Both the position numbers and the translations under genes were made by a program. Under the pieces are notes generated by a model. The model was not told the origin of the DNA and did not search any database. It was given only the letters and a program-made list of their open reading frames with translations. A DNA stretch of 27,795 nucleotides from an uncultured Collinsella sp. (GTDB lineage: Bacteria; Actinomycetota; Coriobacteriia; Coriobacteriales; Coriobacteriaceae). The first letter of the stretch is position 1. The number at the start of each line of letters is the position of its first letter. The stretch spans positions 1-27,795 of the forward strand of contig CABQLK010000025.1 of assembly GCA_902465015.1 (NCBI GenBank), in the 5' to 3' direction. Of the stretch, positions 1 to 7,578 are shown piece after piece.

Positions 1-143
1 TAGCCGCTCTGTTATAGAGAAAGCCGATAGCAAGGCATCTTTGATTGGTATCCTCAAATAGCGAGTGAAACTCCACCGTGGCACAGTGGTGCTGTAGAAT
101 CCTTACAACACATCACACTATTACGTATCTAGAGGAGCACGAT

Positions 144-1016
144 ATGCGCGTCGACGAGGTTTTTAAGCAGGCAGCATCCCAGGGCACCGCGCCCGTTTCG
201 TTTGAGATGTTCCCGCCCAAGGGCGAGCTCACCCTCGACACGGCTCGCGAAGTGGCAGGCAATCTGTGCAAGCTTTCGCCGAGCTTTGTCTCGGTCACCT
301 GCTCGGCCGGCGGCTCGGGCAACGGTGCCACCACCGCCCCCATCGCGCATATGATTTCGAGCGAATTCGACACGCCCTCGGTGGCACACCTTACCTGCGT
401 GGGCCGCTCGCATGCCGATATCGCCGCCAAGATCGACGAGCATCGCACCGCCGGCGTGGAAAACATCCTGGCCCTGCGCGGCGATCTCCCCGCCGGCGCG
501 ACCGAGGACGACAAGCCCGCCTCGGACTACGCCTACGCCCGCGACCTCATCCCCGAGCTCGTCGACGCCGGCTTTTGCGTGGGCGCCGCAGCCTACCCCG
601 AGGGCCACATTGCCTGTGAGGATCTCAACCTCTCGGTCGAACACCTCAAGCAAAAACAGGACGCCGGCGCGAGCTTCTTTGTGACGCAGCTCTTCTTTGA
701 TAACGAGTGCTTCTACCGTTTTCGCGAGCTTGCCGACAAGGTCGGCATCACCGTGCCCATTACCGCGGGCATCATGCCGTTTATGGGCAAGTCGCAGATC
801 AGCCGCATGGTCTTTATGTGCGGCGCGTCGCTGCCCTCCCCCGTCATCAAGATTCTCGCCAAGTACGAGAATGACCCCGAGAGCCTGCAGGCAGCTGGTG
901 TAGATTATGCAGCCCGCCAGCTTTGCGACCTCAAGGAGCACGGCGCCGACGGCCTGCACCTGTACACTATGAACCGTCCTGCGATCGCCGCGACCATTAT
1001 GGAGCGCCTGGGGTAA
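144..1016 (+). CDS. metF: Methylenetetrahydrofolate reductase
   Basis: Reduces 5,10-methylene-THF to 5-methyl-THF, the methyl donor for the methionine synthase encoded two genes downstream. A TIM-barrel MTHFR of 290 aa, the usual bacterial length. Visible family motifs are FEMFPPK (residues 20-26, with the expected catalytic Glu21), LRGDLP (111-116, flavin/folate-site Asp114), YPEGH (151-155) and FVTQLFFD (179-186, substrate-site Gln). The frame is open from position 78. I chose the ATG at 144 because GAGGAG lies a few bases before it and homology begins only after it. The stop overlaps the next start (TAATG), so translation is probably coupled. No SAM or cobalamin riboswitch is recognisable in bases 1-143. 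Confidence 0.95.
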   Translation: MRVDEVFKQAASQGTAPVSFEMFPPKGELTLDTAREVAGNLCKLSPSFVSVTCSAGGSGNGATTAPIAHMISSEFDTPSVAHLTCVGRSHADIAAKIDEHRTAGVENILALRGDLPAGATEDDKPASDYAYARDLIPELVDAGFCVGAAAYPEGHIACEDLNLSVEHLKQKQDAGASFFVTQLFFDNECFYRFRELADKVGITVPITAGIMPFMGKSQISRMVFMCGASLPSPVIKILAKYENDPESLQAAGVDYAARQLCDLKEHGADGLHLYTMNRPAIAATIMERLG

Positions 1017-1804
1017 TGGAAAAACCGCACATCGATACAACCGCTATCGAAGTGCCGGCCGACCTTGCGTCGCCGGCGCTTTACCGTGTCGATGCTGCGC
1101 ACCATCCCCGTGTCGACCGTGCCGAGATGCTGCGGTATCTGGGTTACGGCGGCCAGCAGATTGAGCCCGAACTGTCACGACGTATTGAGCTTGTCGTTGA
1201 ACGTCTGGAACTGGACATTGAGCCCCGTGGCGTGCGCCGCGTATTTGCCATCGATGCCACGGGCGTCGACGAACAGGGCGAGCCTTGCATCCGCCTGGTC
1301 GGCACCAACGTTGAGCTGCGCGGTCGCGATATCTATCGTCATCTTAAGGACGCCCGCTTTGCCGCACTCATGGCATGCACCCTCGGCATGGATGCTGAGC
1401 GCCGTCTGCGCACCACGGGAGCCCAACATCCCCTGGAGGGCGCCGTGCTCGACGCCGCGTGCTCCGCTTACGTGGAAGCCGCCGTTGAGCAAATGGACCA
1501 GCAGGTCAAGACGGACGCCGCCGTTCATGGGCTCGCCGGCAACTGGCGCTTTAGTCCCGGCTACGGCGACTGCCCGCTCTCGGCCCAGCGCTCGATCGTC
1601 AATGCGCTCAACGCCACGCGGCTCATCGGGCTTACCGTCACGCCCACCAGTCTGCTCATGCCCACCAAAAGCGTGACCGCGGTGATCGGCCTGTTCGACG
1701 GCGAGGTCCACGACGCCCAGACCCGCCCCACCTGCAATATCTGCCGCATGCGCGAGAACTGCCGCTTCCGCGCCGCCCACACCACCTGCTATTCCAGCCA
1801 TTAG
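1016..1804 (+). CDS. Stand-alone methionine synthase activation-domain protein
   Basis: A 262-aa protein matching the C-terminal AdoMet-binding reactivation domain of cobalamin-dependent MetH, which reductively remethylates oxidised cob(II)alamin. The GYGDCPLS stretch corresponds to the GYPACPD-type AdoMet-binding segment of E. coli MetH. The N-terminus carries LGYGGQ, often seen in free-standing versions. The C-terminus has a cysteine cluster (CNIC, then two further Cys in the last ~25 residues) that full-length MetH lacks; its role is not evident, and a metal or Fe-S site is only a possibility. The start ATG overlaps the metF stop. The partner MetH begins 10 bp downstream and lacks this domain, so the two together make one functional methionine synthase. 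The frame is open to 923, but the earlier part overlaps metF and is not conserved-looking. Confidence 0.9.
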   Translation: MEKPHIDTTAIEVPADLASPALYRVDAAHHPRVDRAEMLRYLGYGGQQIEPELSRRIELVVERLELDIEPRGVRRVFAIDATGVDEQGEPCIRLVGTNVELRGRDIYRHLKDARFAALMACTLGMDAERRLRTTGAQHPLEGAVLDAACSAYVEAAVEQMDQQVKTDAAVHGLAGNWRFSPGYGDCPLSAQRSIVNALNATRLIGLTVTPTSLLMPTKSVTAVIGLFDGEVHDAQTRPTCNICRMRENCRFRAAHTTCYSSH

Positions 1805-1813
1805 GAGCCCTCG

Positions 1814-4372
1814 ATGTTTACTCCGCTTATCACTCATGATTCTGACGGCACTGCATTGGCGGCACCCGTTGATGCCGCACGTCGCAACGGTGCCACGTAC
1901 AAGACGCGCACGATCGACGATCTGCGCATTAAGGACGATCGCCTGCGCGCCGCCATCGAGGGCACGGGGCACTTGCTGTTCGACGGCGGCATGGGTACCA
2001 TGTTGCAGGCCGCTGGCATGAAGGCGGGCGCCCTGCCCGAGCTGCTCAACTTTGAGGAGCCCCCGGTCATTACCGACATTCAGCGCCAGTACGTCGAGGC
2101 CGGCTGCGACGTGATTACCGCCAACACCTTTGGCGCCAACGCCCACAAGCTCGACGGCGCTGCCACCGTGGCAGACGTCTTTGCCGCGGCCGTCACCTGC
2201 GCCCGCGAGGCCGGCGCCCGCTACGTCGCCGGCGATATCGGCCCCATCGGCGCGCTGCTTCGCCCCCTGGGTACTCTGAGCTTCGACGAGGCCTACGACC
2301 TCTTTGCCGAGGAAGTGCGCGCCGGCGTCGCCGCGGGTGTGGACCTCTTTATTATCGAGACTATGACCGACCTTGCCGAGATCAAGGCTGCCGTCCTCGC
2401 CTGCCGCGAGAACTCCGACCTGCCCGTCTTTGCCACCATGACCTTTGAGGAAGACGGTCGCACCTTCCTGGGCACGAGTCCCGAGGTGGCCGCCATCACG
2501 CTCGACGCCATCGGCGCCGACGTTTTGGGCATCAACTGCAGCCAAGGACCGGCCGAGCTCCGGGGACTCGCCGCACGTATGCTCACCGTTACCGACAAGC
2601 CCATTATGGTGCAGGCCAACGCGGGACTGCCCCATGTGGACGACGACGGCAACACCGTCTTCGATATCCAAGCCCCCGAATACGCCGAGGCCGTCGCCGG
2701 CATGATCGCCGACGGCGTGAGCGTCGTGGGCGGTTGCTGCGGCACCACGCCGGCGCACATGGCGGCCTTGCGCACGCTTATCGATAACCACACGCCCAGC
2801 CCGCGCCACCGCAAGCCCAGTATGTCGGTCACGAGCGCCCAAACGGTCGTGGACCTTCCCTGCGACGGCCACAAGATCGCCGTCATCGGCGAGCGCATCA
2901 ATCCCACCGGCAAAAAGCGCCTGCAGCAGGCCCTGCGCGACGGCGACCTGGACTACGTCGTGAGCCAGGGCATTAGCCAGCAGGAACAGGGCGCCGACAT
3001 TCTGGACGTCAACGTGGGCCTGCCCGAGATCGACGAGGTCAAGATCATCCAACAGGCGACCGAACAGCTCCAGGGCTCCACGCTGCTGCCGCTGCAGATC
3101 GACTCCACCGACCCCGCAGCCGTCGAGGCCGCCGTGCGCCGCTACGCCGGCAAGCCCATCATCAACTCGGTCAATGGCAAGCAGCAGATCATGGATGAGA
3201 TCTTTCCGCTGGTCGCCCACTACGGCACCAACGTTGTCGGCCTTACGCTCGACGAAGGCGGCATCCCCGATACCGCCGAGGCTCGCTTCGCCATCGCCGA
3301 GCGCATCGTTGCCGAGGCTGCCCGCTACGGCATCGGACCGGACCGCATCCTCATCGACTGCCTGGTTATGACCGCCTCGACCAATCAACGCCAGGCCGAG
3401 CAGATCCTGCGCGCCATGTCCCTGTGCAAGGAGCGTCTGGGCGTCAAATGCGCGCTCGGCGTGTCGAACATCAGCTTTGGCCTGCCTGCCCGCCCGCTGC
3501 TGGGTTCGGTCTTTTTGGCCGCCGCCTTCGGCGCGGGCCTGGACGCCCCCATCATGAACCCGGGCTCCAAGCGCTTTATGGATACCGTCTACAGCTATCG
3601 CGTCCTGAGCGTTGAGGACGAGGGCTCGACCGGATACATCGAGCGCTACGCCGGCTGGACCGATCCGTATAAGATCGCCGCAAACCCGGCAGCAGCTCAG
3701 GCCGCATCGAGTGATGCCGTGCCCGCTGCTGGCACCGCCGGCACCGACGGCAACGACGACCCGATTCGTCGCATGGTCGTCTCGGGCCGCAAAGGCGAGA
3801 TCGCTGCCGAGACCGAGCGTCTGCTGGCAGACCACGACGCCATGGACCTCATCAACAATCACTTTATCCCCGCCCTCGACGAGGTTGGCGTCCTCTTTGA
3901 CCAGGGCAAGTTCTTCTTGCCGCAGCTCATGGCCTCGGCCGAGGCCGCACGCGTGGGCTTCGACACCATCAAACGCCTGATGCCCGCCGGCGAGATTGCC
4001 GACAAGGGCAAGATCTGCGTGGCCACCGTCAAGGGCGACATCCACGATATTGGCAAGAACATCGTCAAAATGCTGCTCGACAACTACGGCTACACCGTCT
4101 TTGACCTGGGCCGCGACGTCGATCCGCAAGAGGTGCTCAAGACCGTCAAGGAGCGCGATATCAAACTCGTCGGCCTCTCGGCGCTTATGACTACCACGGT
4201 CGTCGCCATGGAGGAGACCATCAAGCTGCTCCATGCCGAGGTGCCGGGCGTCAAGATCATCGTAGGCGGTGCCGTACTCACCCCCGAATACGCCAAGCAA
4301 ATCGGCGCGGACTACTACGCCAAGGACGCCGCCGAAAGCGCTCGTATTGCCGAAGAGGTCTTTGGGCAGTAA
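1814..4372 (+). CDS. metH: Cobalamin-dependent methionine synthase without activation domain
   Basis: Transfers the methyl group of 5-methyl-THF to homocysteine through enzyme-bound methylcobalamin. It is 852 aa against roughly 1200 for full-length MetH. Domains in order: homocysteine S-methyltransferase barrel (about 45-330), with LLFDGGMGTML and the zinc ligands in GINCSQG (~238) and GGCCGTT (~306); pterin-binding barrel starting near ERINPTGKKR (~359); helical cap (~650-730); and B12-binding Rossmann domain with DIHDIGKN (~742-749, the His that ligates cobalt), GLSALMTTT and GGAVLTPEYA. It stops right after the B12 domain; the missing activation domain is the preceding gene. An Ala/Pro-rich linker near 630-660 separates the modules. 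The start ATG has GGAG about 8 bases upstream. Last gene of the metF operon. Confidence 0.95.
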   Translation: MFTPLITHDSDGTALAAPVDAARRNGATYKTRTIDDLRIKDDRLRAAIEGTGHLLFDGGMGTMLQAAGMKAGALPELLNFEEPPVITDIQRQYVEAGCDVITANTFGANAHKLDGAATVADVFAAAVTCAREAGARYVAGDIGPIGALLRPLGTLSFDEAYDLFAEEVRAGVAAGVDLFIIETMTDLAEIKAAVLACRENSDLPVFATMTFEEDGRTFLGTSPEVAAITLDAIGADVLGINCSQGPAELRGLAARMLTVTDKPIMVQANAGLPHVDDDGNTVFDIQAPEYAEAVAGMIADGVSVVGGCCGTTPAHMAALRTLIDNHTPSPRHRKPSMSVTSAQTVVDLPCDGHKIAVIGERINPTGKKRLQQALRDGDLDYVVSQGISQQEQGADILDVNVGLPEIDEVKIIQQATEQLQGSTLLPLQIDSTDPAAVEAAVRRYAGKPIINSVNGKQQIMDEIFPLVAHYGTNVVGLTLDEGGIPDTAEARFAIAERIVAEAARYGIGPDRILIDCLVMTASTNQRQAEQILRAMSLCKERLGVKCALGVSNISFGLPARPLLGSVFLAAAFGAGLDAPIMNPGSKRFMDTVYSYRVLSVEDEGSTGYIERYAGWTDPYKIAANPAAAQAASSDAVPAAGTAGTDGNDDPIRRMVVSGRKGEIAAETERLLADHDAMDLINNHFIPALDEVGVLFDQGKFFLPQLMASAEAARVGFDTIKRLMPAGEIADKGKICVATVKGDIHDIGKNIVKMLLDNYGYTVFDLGRDVDPQEVLKTVKERDIKLVGLSALMTTTVVAMEETIKLLHAEVPGVKIIVGGAVLTPEYAKQIGADYYAKDAAESARIAEEVFGQ

Positions 4373-4397
4373 CACAACGGAAACAACCGAGCACCAA

Positions 4398-4435
4398 AAC
4401 GTGCCGCACGCGCCACTTGGCACGTGCGGCACGTT
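4398..4435. repeat. 13-bp-arm palindrome between metH and the UPF0210 gene
   Basis: The arms 4398-4410 and 4423-4435 are perfect reverse complements (AACGTGCCGCACG / CGTGCGGCACGTT). A single mismatch then leads into a further GCC/GGC pair around an ACTT loop. The stem is GC-rich and stable but has no T-tract on the plus side, so it is not a textbook intrinsic terminator. It begins 26 bp after the metH stop and ends about 45 bp before the next start. It may terminate or process the met operon transcript, or be an operator. The TTGGCA inside it and TAGAAT just after it look promoter-like but are only 12 bp apart. Confidence 0.7.
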
Positions 4436-4480
4436 AGAATAGATAAGACTATGCTCGTTTTGGCAGATAGGAGCGCAAGG

Positions 4481-5845
4481 ATGGCGATCACGCCCGCAGA
4501 AATCGCGGAAACCCGCGGCATGGTTGAGGAACAGAACCTCGACATCAGGACCATCACCATGGGTGTTTCGCTCATGGGTTGCGGCGACGAGAACCTCGAC
4601 CGCATGTGCACGAAAATCTACGACCACGTGACGCACACGGCTGAGCATCTGGTCGAGACCGCCGAGAACCTCGAGCGCGAGTACGGTATCCCCATCGTCA
4701 ACAAGCGCGTTTCCGTCACCCCGGTGGCGCAGATCGCCGCGTGCTGCAAGGATGAGGACCTCACCCCCATCGCGCATGCCCTCGACCGCGCGGCCGAGAC
4801 GCTCGGCATCGATTACCTGGGCGGCTTCTCCGCACTCGTCCAGAAGGGCATCGGCGACGCCGACCGCCGCGTCATCCAGTCCATCCCGCAGGCGCTCGCC
4901 ACCACGAGCCGCGTCTGCTCCAGCGTCAACGTCGCCAGTCTGCGTGCCGGCATCAACATGGACGCCGTACTCATGGCTGCGCAGACCATCATCGACGCCG
5001 CTAAGCTCACGGCCGACCAGGACTCCGTCGGCGCTTCCAAGTTTGTCTGCTTTGCCAATATGGTCGAGGACTCCCCGTTTATGGCGGGCGCCGTCCACGG
5101 CGGTGGCGAGGCCGACGCCGTCATCAACGTAGGCGTCTCGGGCCCCGGCGTTATGGCCGCAGCCCTGGAGACGCTGCCCGACTCCGCATCGATGATGGAA
5201 GTCGCCGAGAAGATTAAGCAGACCGCCTTTAAGATCACCCGCGCCGGCGAGCTCATGAGCCGCGAGGCCGCCCATCGTCTGGGTGTCGAGAAGGGCATTG
5301 TCGACCTGTCGCTGGCTCCCACGCCTGCCATCGGCGACTCCGTTGCCCGCATCCTCGAGATCATCGGCGTGGGCACCTGCGGTGGCCCGGGCACGACCTG
5401 CGCGCTCGCCATGCTCAACGATGCCGTCAAGAAGGGCGGCGTCATGGCCAGCTCCAGCGTGGGCGGTCTCTCCGGCGCTTTCATCCCCGTGTCCGAGGAC
5501 GCCGGCATGATCGCCGCCGTCGAGGCCGGTGCGCTTTCGCTCGAGAAGCTCGAGGCCATGACCTGCGTGTGCTCCGTTGGCCTGGACATGATCGCCATCC
5601 CCGGCGACACCCCGGTCGAGACCATCGCCGGCATTATCGCCGACGAGATGGCCATCGGCGTCATCAACAACAAGACCACGGCCGTCCGCGTGATTCCTGC
5701 CATCGGCAAGGGCGTGGGCGACTGCGTCGAGTACGGCGGTCTGTTTGGCCGTGCGCCCATCATGCCGGTAAACCCCAACGCCGGCACCGTGCTTGCCCAC
5801 CGCGGTGGACGCTTCCCGGCGCCGCTGAACTCGCTGAAGAACTAG
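4481..5845 (+). CDS. UPF0210 / DUF711 PFL-family protein
   Basis: A 454-aa protein of the UPF0210 (DUF711) family, commonly named 'PFL family protein' because its fold resembles pyruvate formate-lyase; the biochemical role is unknown. The N-terminus (AEIAETRGMVEEQNLDIRTI, then TMGVSLMGC) and the Gly-rich runs GTCGGPGTTCALAM, SSSVGGLSGAF and PGDTPVETIAGIIADE are typical, and the length matches the family. I chose the ATG at 4481, preceded by AGGAG. The frame is open from 4424, but that start lies inside the palindrome and has no ribosome site. In many bacteria this gene follows a small ACT-domain gene; none is seen here. It is separated from metH by 108 bp, so it is probably transcribed separately. 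Confidence 0.92.
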   Translation: MAITPAEIAETRGMVEEQNLDIRTITMGVSLMGCGDENLDRMCTKIYDHVTHTAEHLVETAENLEREYGIPIVNKRVSVTPVAQIAACCKDEDLTPIAHALDRAAETLGIDYLGGFSALVQKGIGDADRRVIQSIPQALATTSRVCSSVNVASLRAGINMDAVLMAAQTIIDAAKLTADQDSVGASKFVCFANMVEDSPFMAGAVHGGGEADAVINVGVSGPGVMAAALETLPDSASMMEVAEKIKQTAFKITRAGELMSREAAHRLGVEKGIVDLSLAPTPAIGDSVARILEIIGVGTCGGPGTTCALAMLNDAVKKGGVMASSSVGGLSGAFIPVSEDAGMIAAVEAGALSLEKLEAMTCVCSVGLDMIAIPGDTPVETIAGIIADEMAIGVINNKTTAVRVIPAIGKGVGDCVEYGGLFGRAPIMPVNPNAGTVLAHRGGRFPAPLNSLKN

Positions 5846-5863
5846 CTGAGGGGGACTGGCGAG

Positions 5864-5995
5864 GAGCCCCGGGGAGAGCAAATATATAAGGTCGCCTGCT
5901 CGGACAGTCCTGACTCGCACGGAGAGCACATTAAGTGCTCTCCGGCTCGTGCGGAACTCGCGATTGACCTTATATATTTGCCCTCCCCGGGGCTC
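5864..5995 (-). repeat. Nested palindromic element, copy 1 (possible structured RNA)
   Basis: The outer arms 5864-5893 and 5966-5995 are reverse complements over 30 bp with one difference, GC-rich at the ends and AT-rich (AAATATATAAGG) inside. Within lies a second perfect hairpin, 5921-5929 with 5935-5943 and loop ATTAA (TTAAT on the minus strand). Read on the minus strand, the order is GGGAGCCCCGG, the AT-rich arm, GAGTTCCGCACG (5959-5948), the TTAAT hairpin, CAGGAC (5912-5907) and GGACTGTCC. The same order appears at 27707-27795 on the plus strand, with different stem bases that still pair. No open frame or T-tract fits. It lies between the UPF0210 gene and the methyltransferase gene. A non-coding RNA, a mobile palindromic repeat or a processing signal are all possible. 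Confidence 0.8.
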
Positions 5996-6110
5996 CCGCA
6001 CAACGGGACCTCGGTTGGGTTCTATCCCTTTGGCAGTCGCTTCGCTTCTGCCCTACTCTGCTGGTATGACGGTTTGGCGTTGGATCGGTTCTTTCTGATA
6101 TATGCTGGTT

Positions 6111-6142
6111 GCGGCTCTTCTTTTGGGAGGGGCCGCTTTTTT
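6111..6142 (+). terminator. Terminator-like hairpin just before the methyltransferase start
   Basis: Arms 6111-6120 and 6127-6136 (GCGGCTCTTC / GGGAGGCCGC-type pairing with two G-U pairs) enclose a TTTTGG loop and are followed by six T. It ends only six bases before the ribosome site AGGAGG (6149-6154) of the methyltransferase. It could end transcripts from the UPF0210 side, or act as an attenuator in the methyltransferase leader. Confidence 0.65.
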
Positions 6143-6161
6143 GTTGCTAGGAGGTTGGCCC

Positions 6162-7049
6162 GTGGTTGATGGGGATACTCGTTCTGAGCTGCTTTCTGCG
6201 GATTGGAATGGCGAATGGATGCGTCTGCAGGCCGCTCGGCATCGGGCTGATGATTCTTTTGAGTGGGATAAGCGGGCTCGGCATTTTCGGCCGCTTGAGA
6301 CTGCTCCGTATGCCCGGGATTTTATAAAGCTGTTGGCCCTTGAGCCCGACGAGTCGGTGCTCGATATGGGGTGCGGAGCTGGGTCGATTGCTATTCCGCT
6401 TGCGCAAGACGGACATCCCGTGATTGCCGCTGATTTTTCCCCTGCCATGCTGGGCACGCTTGATGCCGGCATTGAGTACTATGGACTCGAGGATCTCATT
6501 ACGCCGCTTGAGCTTGCTTGGGATGATGATTGGGATTTGGTTGGACCGGTCGCGAAAGCGGTAGATGTCGCCTTTGCCAGTCGGTCAGTTACGACGACCA
6601 ATCTAAAAGGCGCGCTTGCCAAGCTTGATCGTACGGCTCGTCGGCGTTGTGCTGTCACGATGGTCGCCAACTCCAGCCCGCGCTATGATCTGCACCTGAT
6701 GAACGCTATCGGCGCCTCCGTTACCTGCAGCAATGGCTTTGTGTATGCCTTTAACATCCTTATTCAGATGGGTGCGCTGCCGCAGGTCACGTATTTTGAA
6801 TCGCCTCGTCGCGACACCTTCGATAGCCTTGAGGCAGGCGTGGCGGACTTTTCTCGTATGCTCGAGCATGGCAACGAGGATAAGATCGACCGCCTGCGCG
6901 ATTACATCGCCCAGCACATGATCGAGAACCCCCATGCCGGTGAGCCGGGCTCCAAGGGCGTGCCGCAGGGGCGCTATATGCTCGACCACGTCCGTAAGGT
7001 CCGTTGGGCGTTTATTGCATGGGAGCCGGTCTCTGCGCCCAGCTCATAG
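6162..7049 (+). CDS. Class I SAM-dependent methyltransferase
   Basis: A 295-aa protein with motif I VLDMGCGAGSIAIPLA (about residues 66-81), motif II DFSP, and a motif IV-like region near VDVAFASRSV, which indicates a class I Rossmann methyltransferase. The substrate is not recognisable. I chose the GTG at 6162, which has AGGAGG seven bases upstream. A longer reading from the ATG at 6102 would translate the terminator hairpin into a spurious hydrophobic leader and has no ribosome site. Codon use is less GC3-rich in the first half (many GCT, CGG, GTT) than in neighbouring genes, a possible sign of transfer. Not obviously in an operon with the downstream yhbY, which begins 158 bp later. Confidence 0.85.
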   Translation: MVDGDTRSELLSADWNGEWMRLQAARHRADDSFEWDKRARHFRPLETAPYARDFIKLLALEPDESVLDMGCGAGSIAIPLAQDGHPVIAADFSPAMLGTLDAGIEYYGLEDLITPLELAWDDDWDLVGPVAKAVDVAFASRSVTTTNLKGALAKLDRTARRRCAVTMVANSSPRYDLHLMNAIGASVTCSNGFVYAFNILIQMGALPQVTYFESPRRDTFDSLEAGVADFSRMLEHGNEDKIDRLRDYIAQHMIENPHAGEPGSKGVPQGRYMLDHVRKVRWAFIAWEPVSAPSS

Positions 7050-7207
7050 CCTGTTCGCAGCCCGCACCGCCCACTCACTCGGCATCCGCATTCTTTGCGA
7101 ACTGGGCGAACGCGCTCCACACCGCGCCGTTCCTGCGCTATCGTGGGACAGCTCACGTAGATTAAGGCCCCGTCGCGGGGCGCCCCATACATAGAAAGCG
7201 AGAACCC

Positions 7208-7507
7208 ATGGCACTGACAGGAGCACAGGTCAAGCAGCTTCGCAGCATGGCCCATCACCTCAACCCCGCCATCATCATCGGCAAGTCCGACGTCAACGAG
7301 GGCACCGTCGAGCAGACGGTCGCCTACCTGGAGAAGCACGAGCTCGTTAAGTGCTCCGTGCTCGATGGCTCCAGCCTTTCCGCCCGCGAAGCCGCCGAAG
7401 AGCTCGCTGAGCGCTGCCACGCCGAGGTCGTCCAGGTCATCGGCCGCAAGTTCTCGCTGTATCGCGAGTCCTCGCGCAAGGACATCGAGAAGATCAAGCT
7501 CGTCTAA
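7208..7507 (+). CDS. yhbY: YhbY/CRS1-type RNA-binding protein
   Basis: A 99-aa single CRM-domain protein. The family binds pre-50S ribosomal particles and assists ribosome maturation. The features LTGAQVKQLRSMAHHLNP, then the conserved IIIGKSDVNEG (GxxG-type RNA-binding loop) and VIGRKFSLYRES near the C-terminus, match the family, and the length is typical. The start is ATG at 7208; a purine-rich GAAAGCGAG lies upstream. The preceding gap carries a short GC hairpin (CCCCG-TCG-CGGGG near 7170-7180). The gene ends at the bidirectional terminator 7545-7578. Confidence 0.92.
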   Translation: MALTGAQVKQLRSMAHHLNPAIIIGKSDVNEGTVEQTVAYLEKHELVKCSVLDGSSLSAREAAEELAERCHAEVVQVIGRKFSLYRESSRKDIEKIKLV

Positions 7508-7544
7508 GAGCCAATAAACCGGCGAGCCAACACATAGCAAGCTT

Positions 7545-7578
7545 ACGGGTGCCCAAGTACTTCGGGCGCCCGTTTTTT
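7545..7578. terminator. Bidirectional intrinsic terminator
   Basis: Arms 7545-7554 and 7564-7573 (ACGGGTGCCC / GGGCGCCCGT) are nearly perfectly complementary, with a 9-base loop, and are followed by TTTTTT on the plus strand (7573-7578). It ends the yhbY transcript. The convergent regulator gene stops within its T-tract, so the stem may serve both. Confidence 0.88.

Larger units (their letters stand above)
5846..6161. other. Intergenic region with large palindrome and terminator-like hairpin
   Basis: These 316 bases hold no convincing protein gene. They contain the nested palindromic element 5864-5995 and the terminator-like hairpin 6111-6142, listed separately. The 115 bases between them are unremarkable. 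Confidence 0.7.

Noticed and set aside
1..143. SAM or cobalamin riboswitch upstream of metF
   Set aside because: A GTGGCACAGTGG stretch recalls a B12 box, but none of the conserved core elements of either riboswitch is present.
4417..4440. Promoter TTGGCA / TAGAAT for the UPF0210 gene
   Set aside because: The spacing is only 12 bp, too short for a normal sigma factor.
1175..6001. A very long minus-strand open frame (1608 codons) opposite metH and the UPF0210 gene
   Set aside because: It is antisense to three recognised genes; its composition (Gly, Asp, Val, His rich with no motifs) is what GC-rich codon bias produces in the opposite frame.
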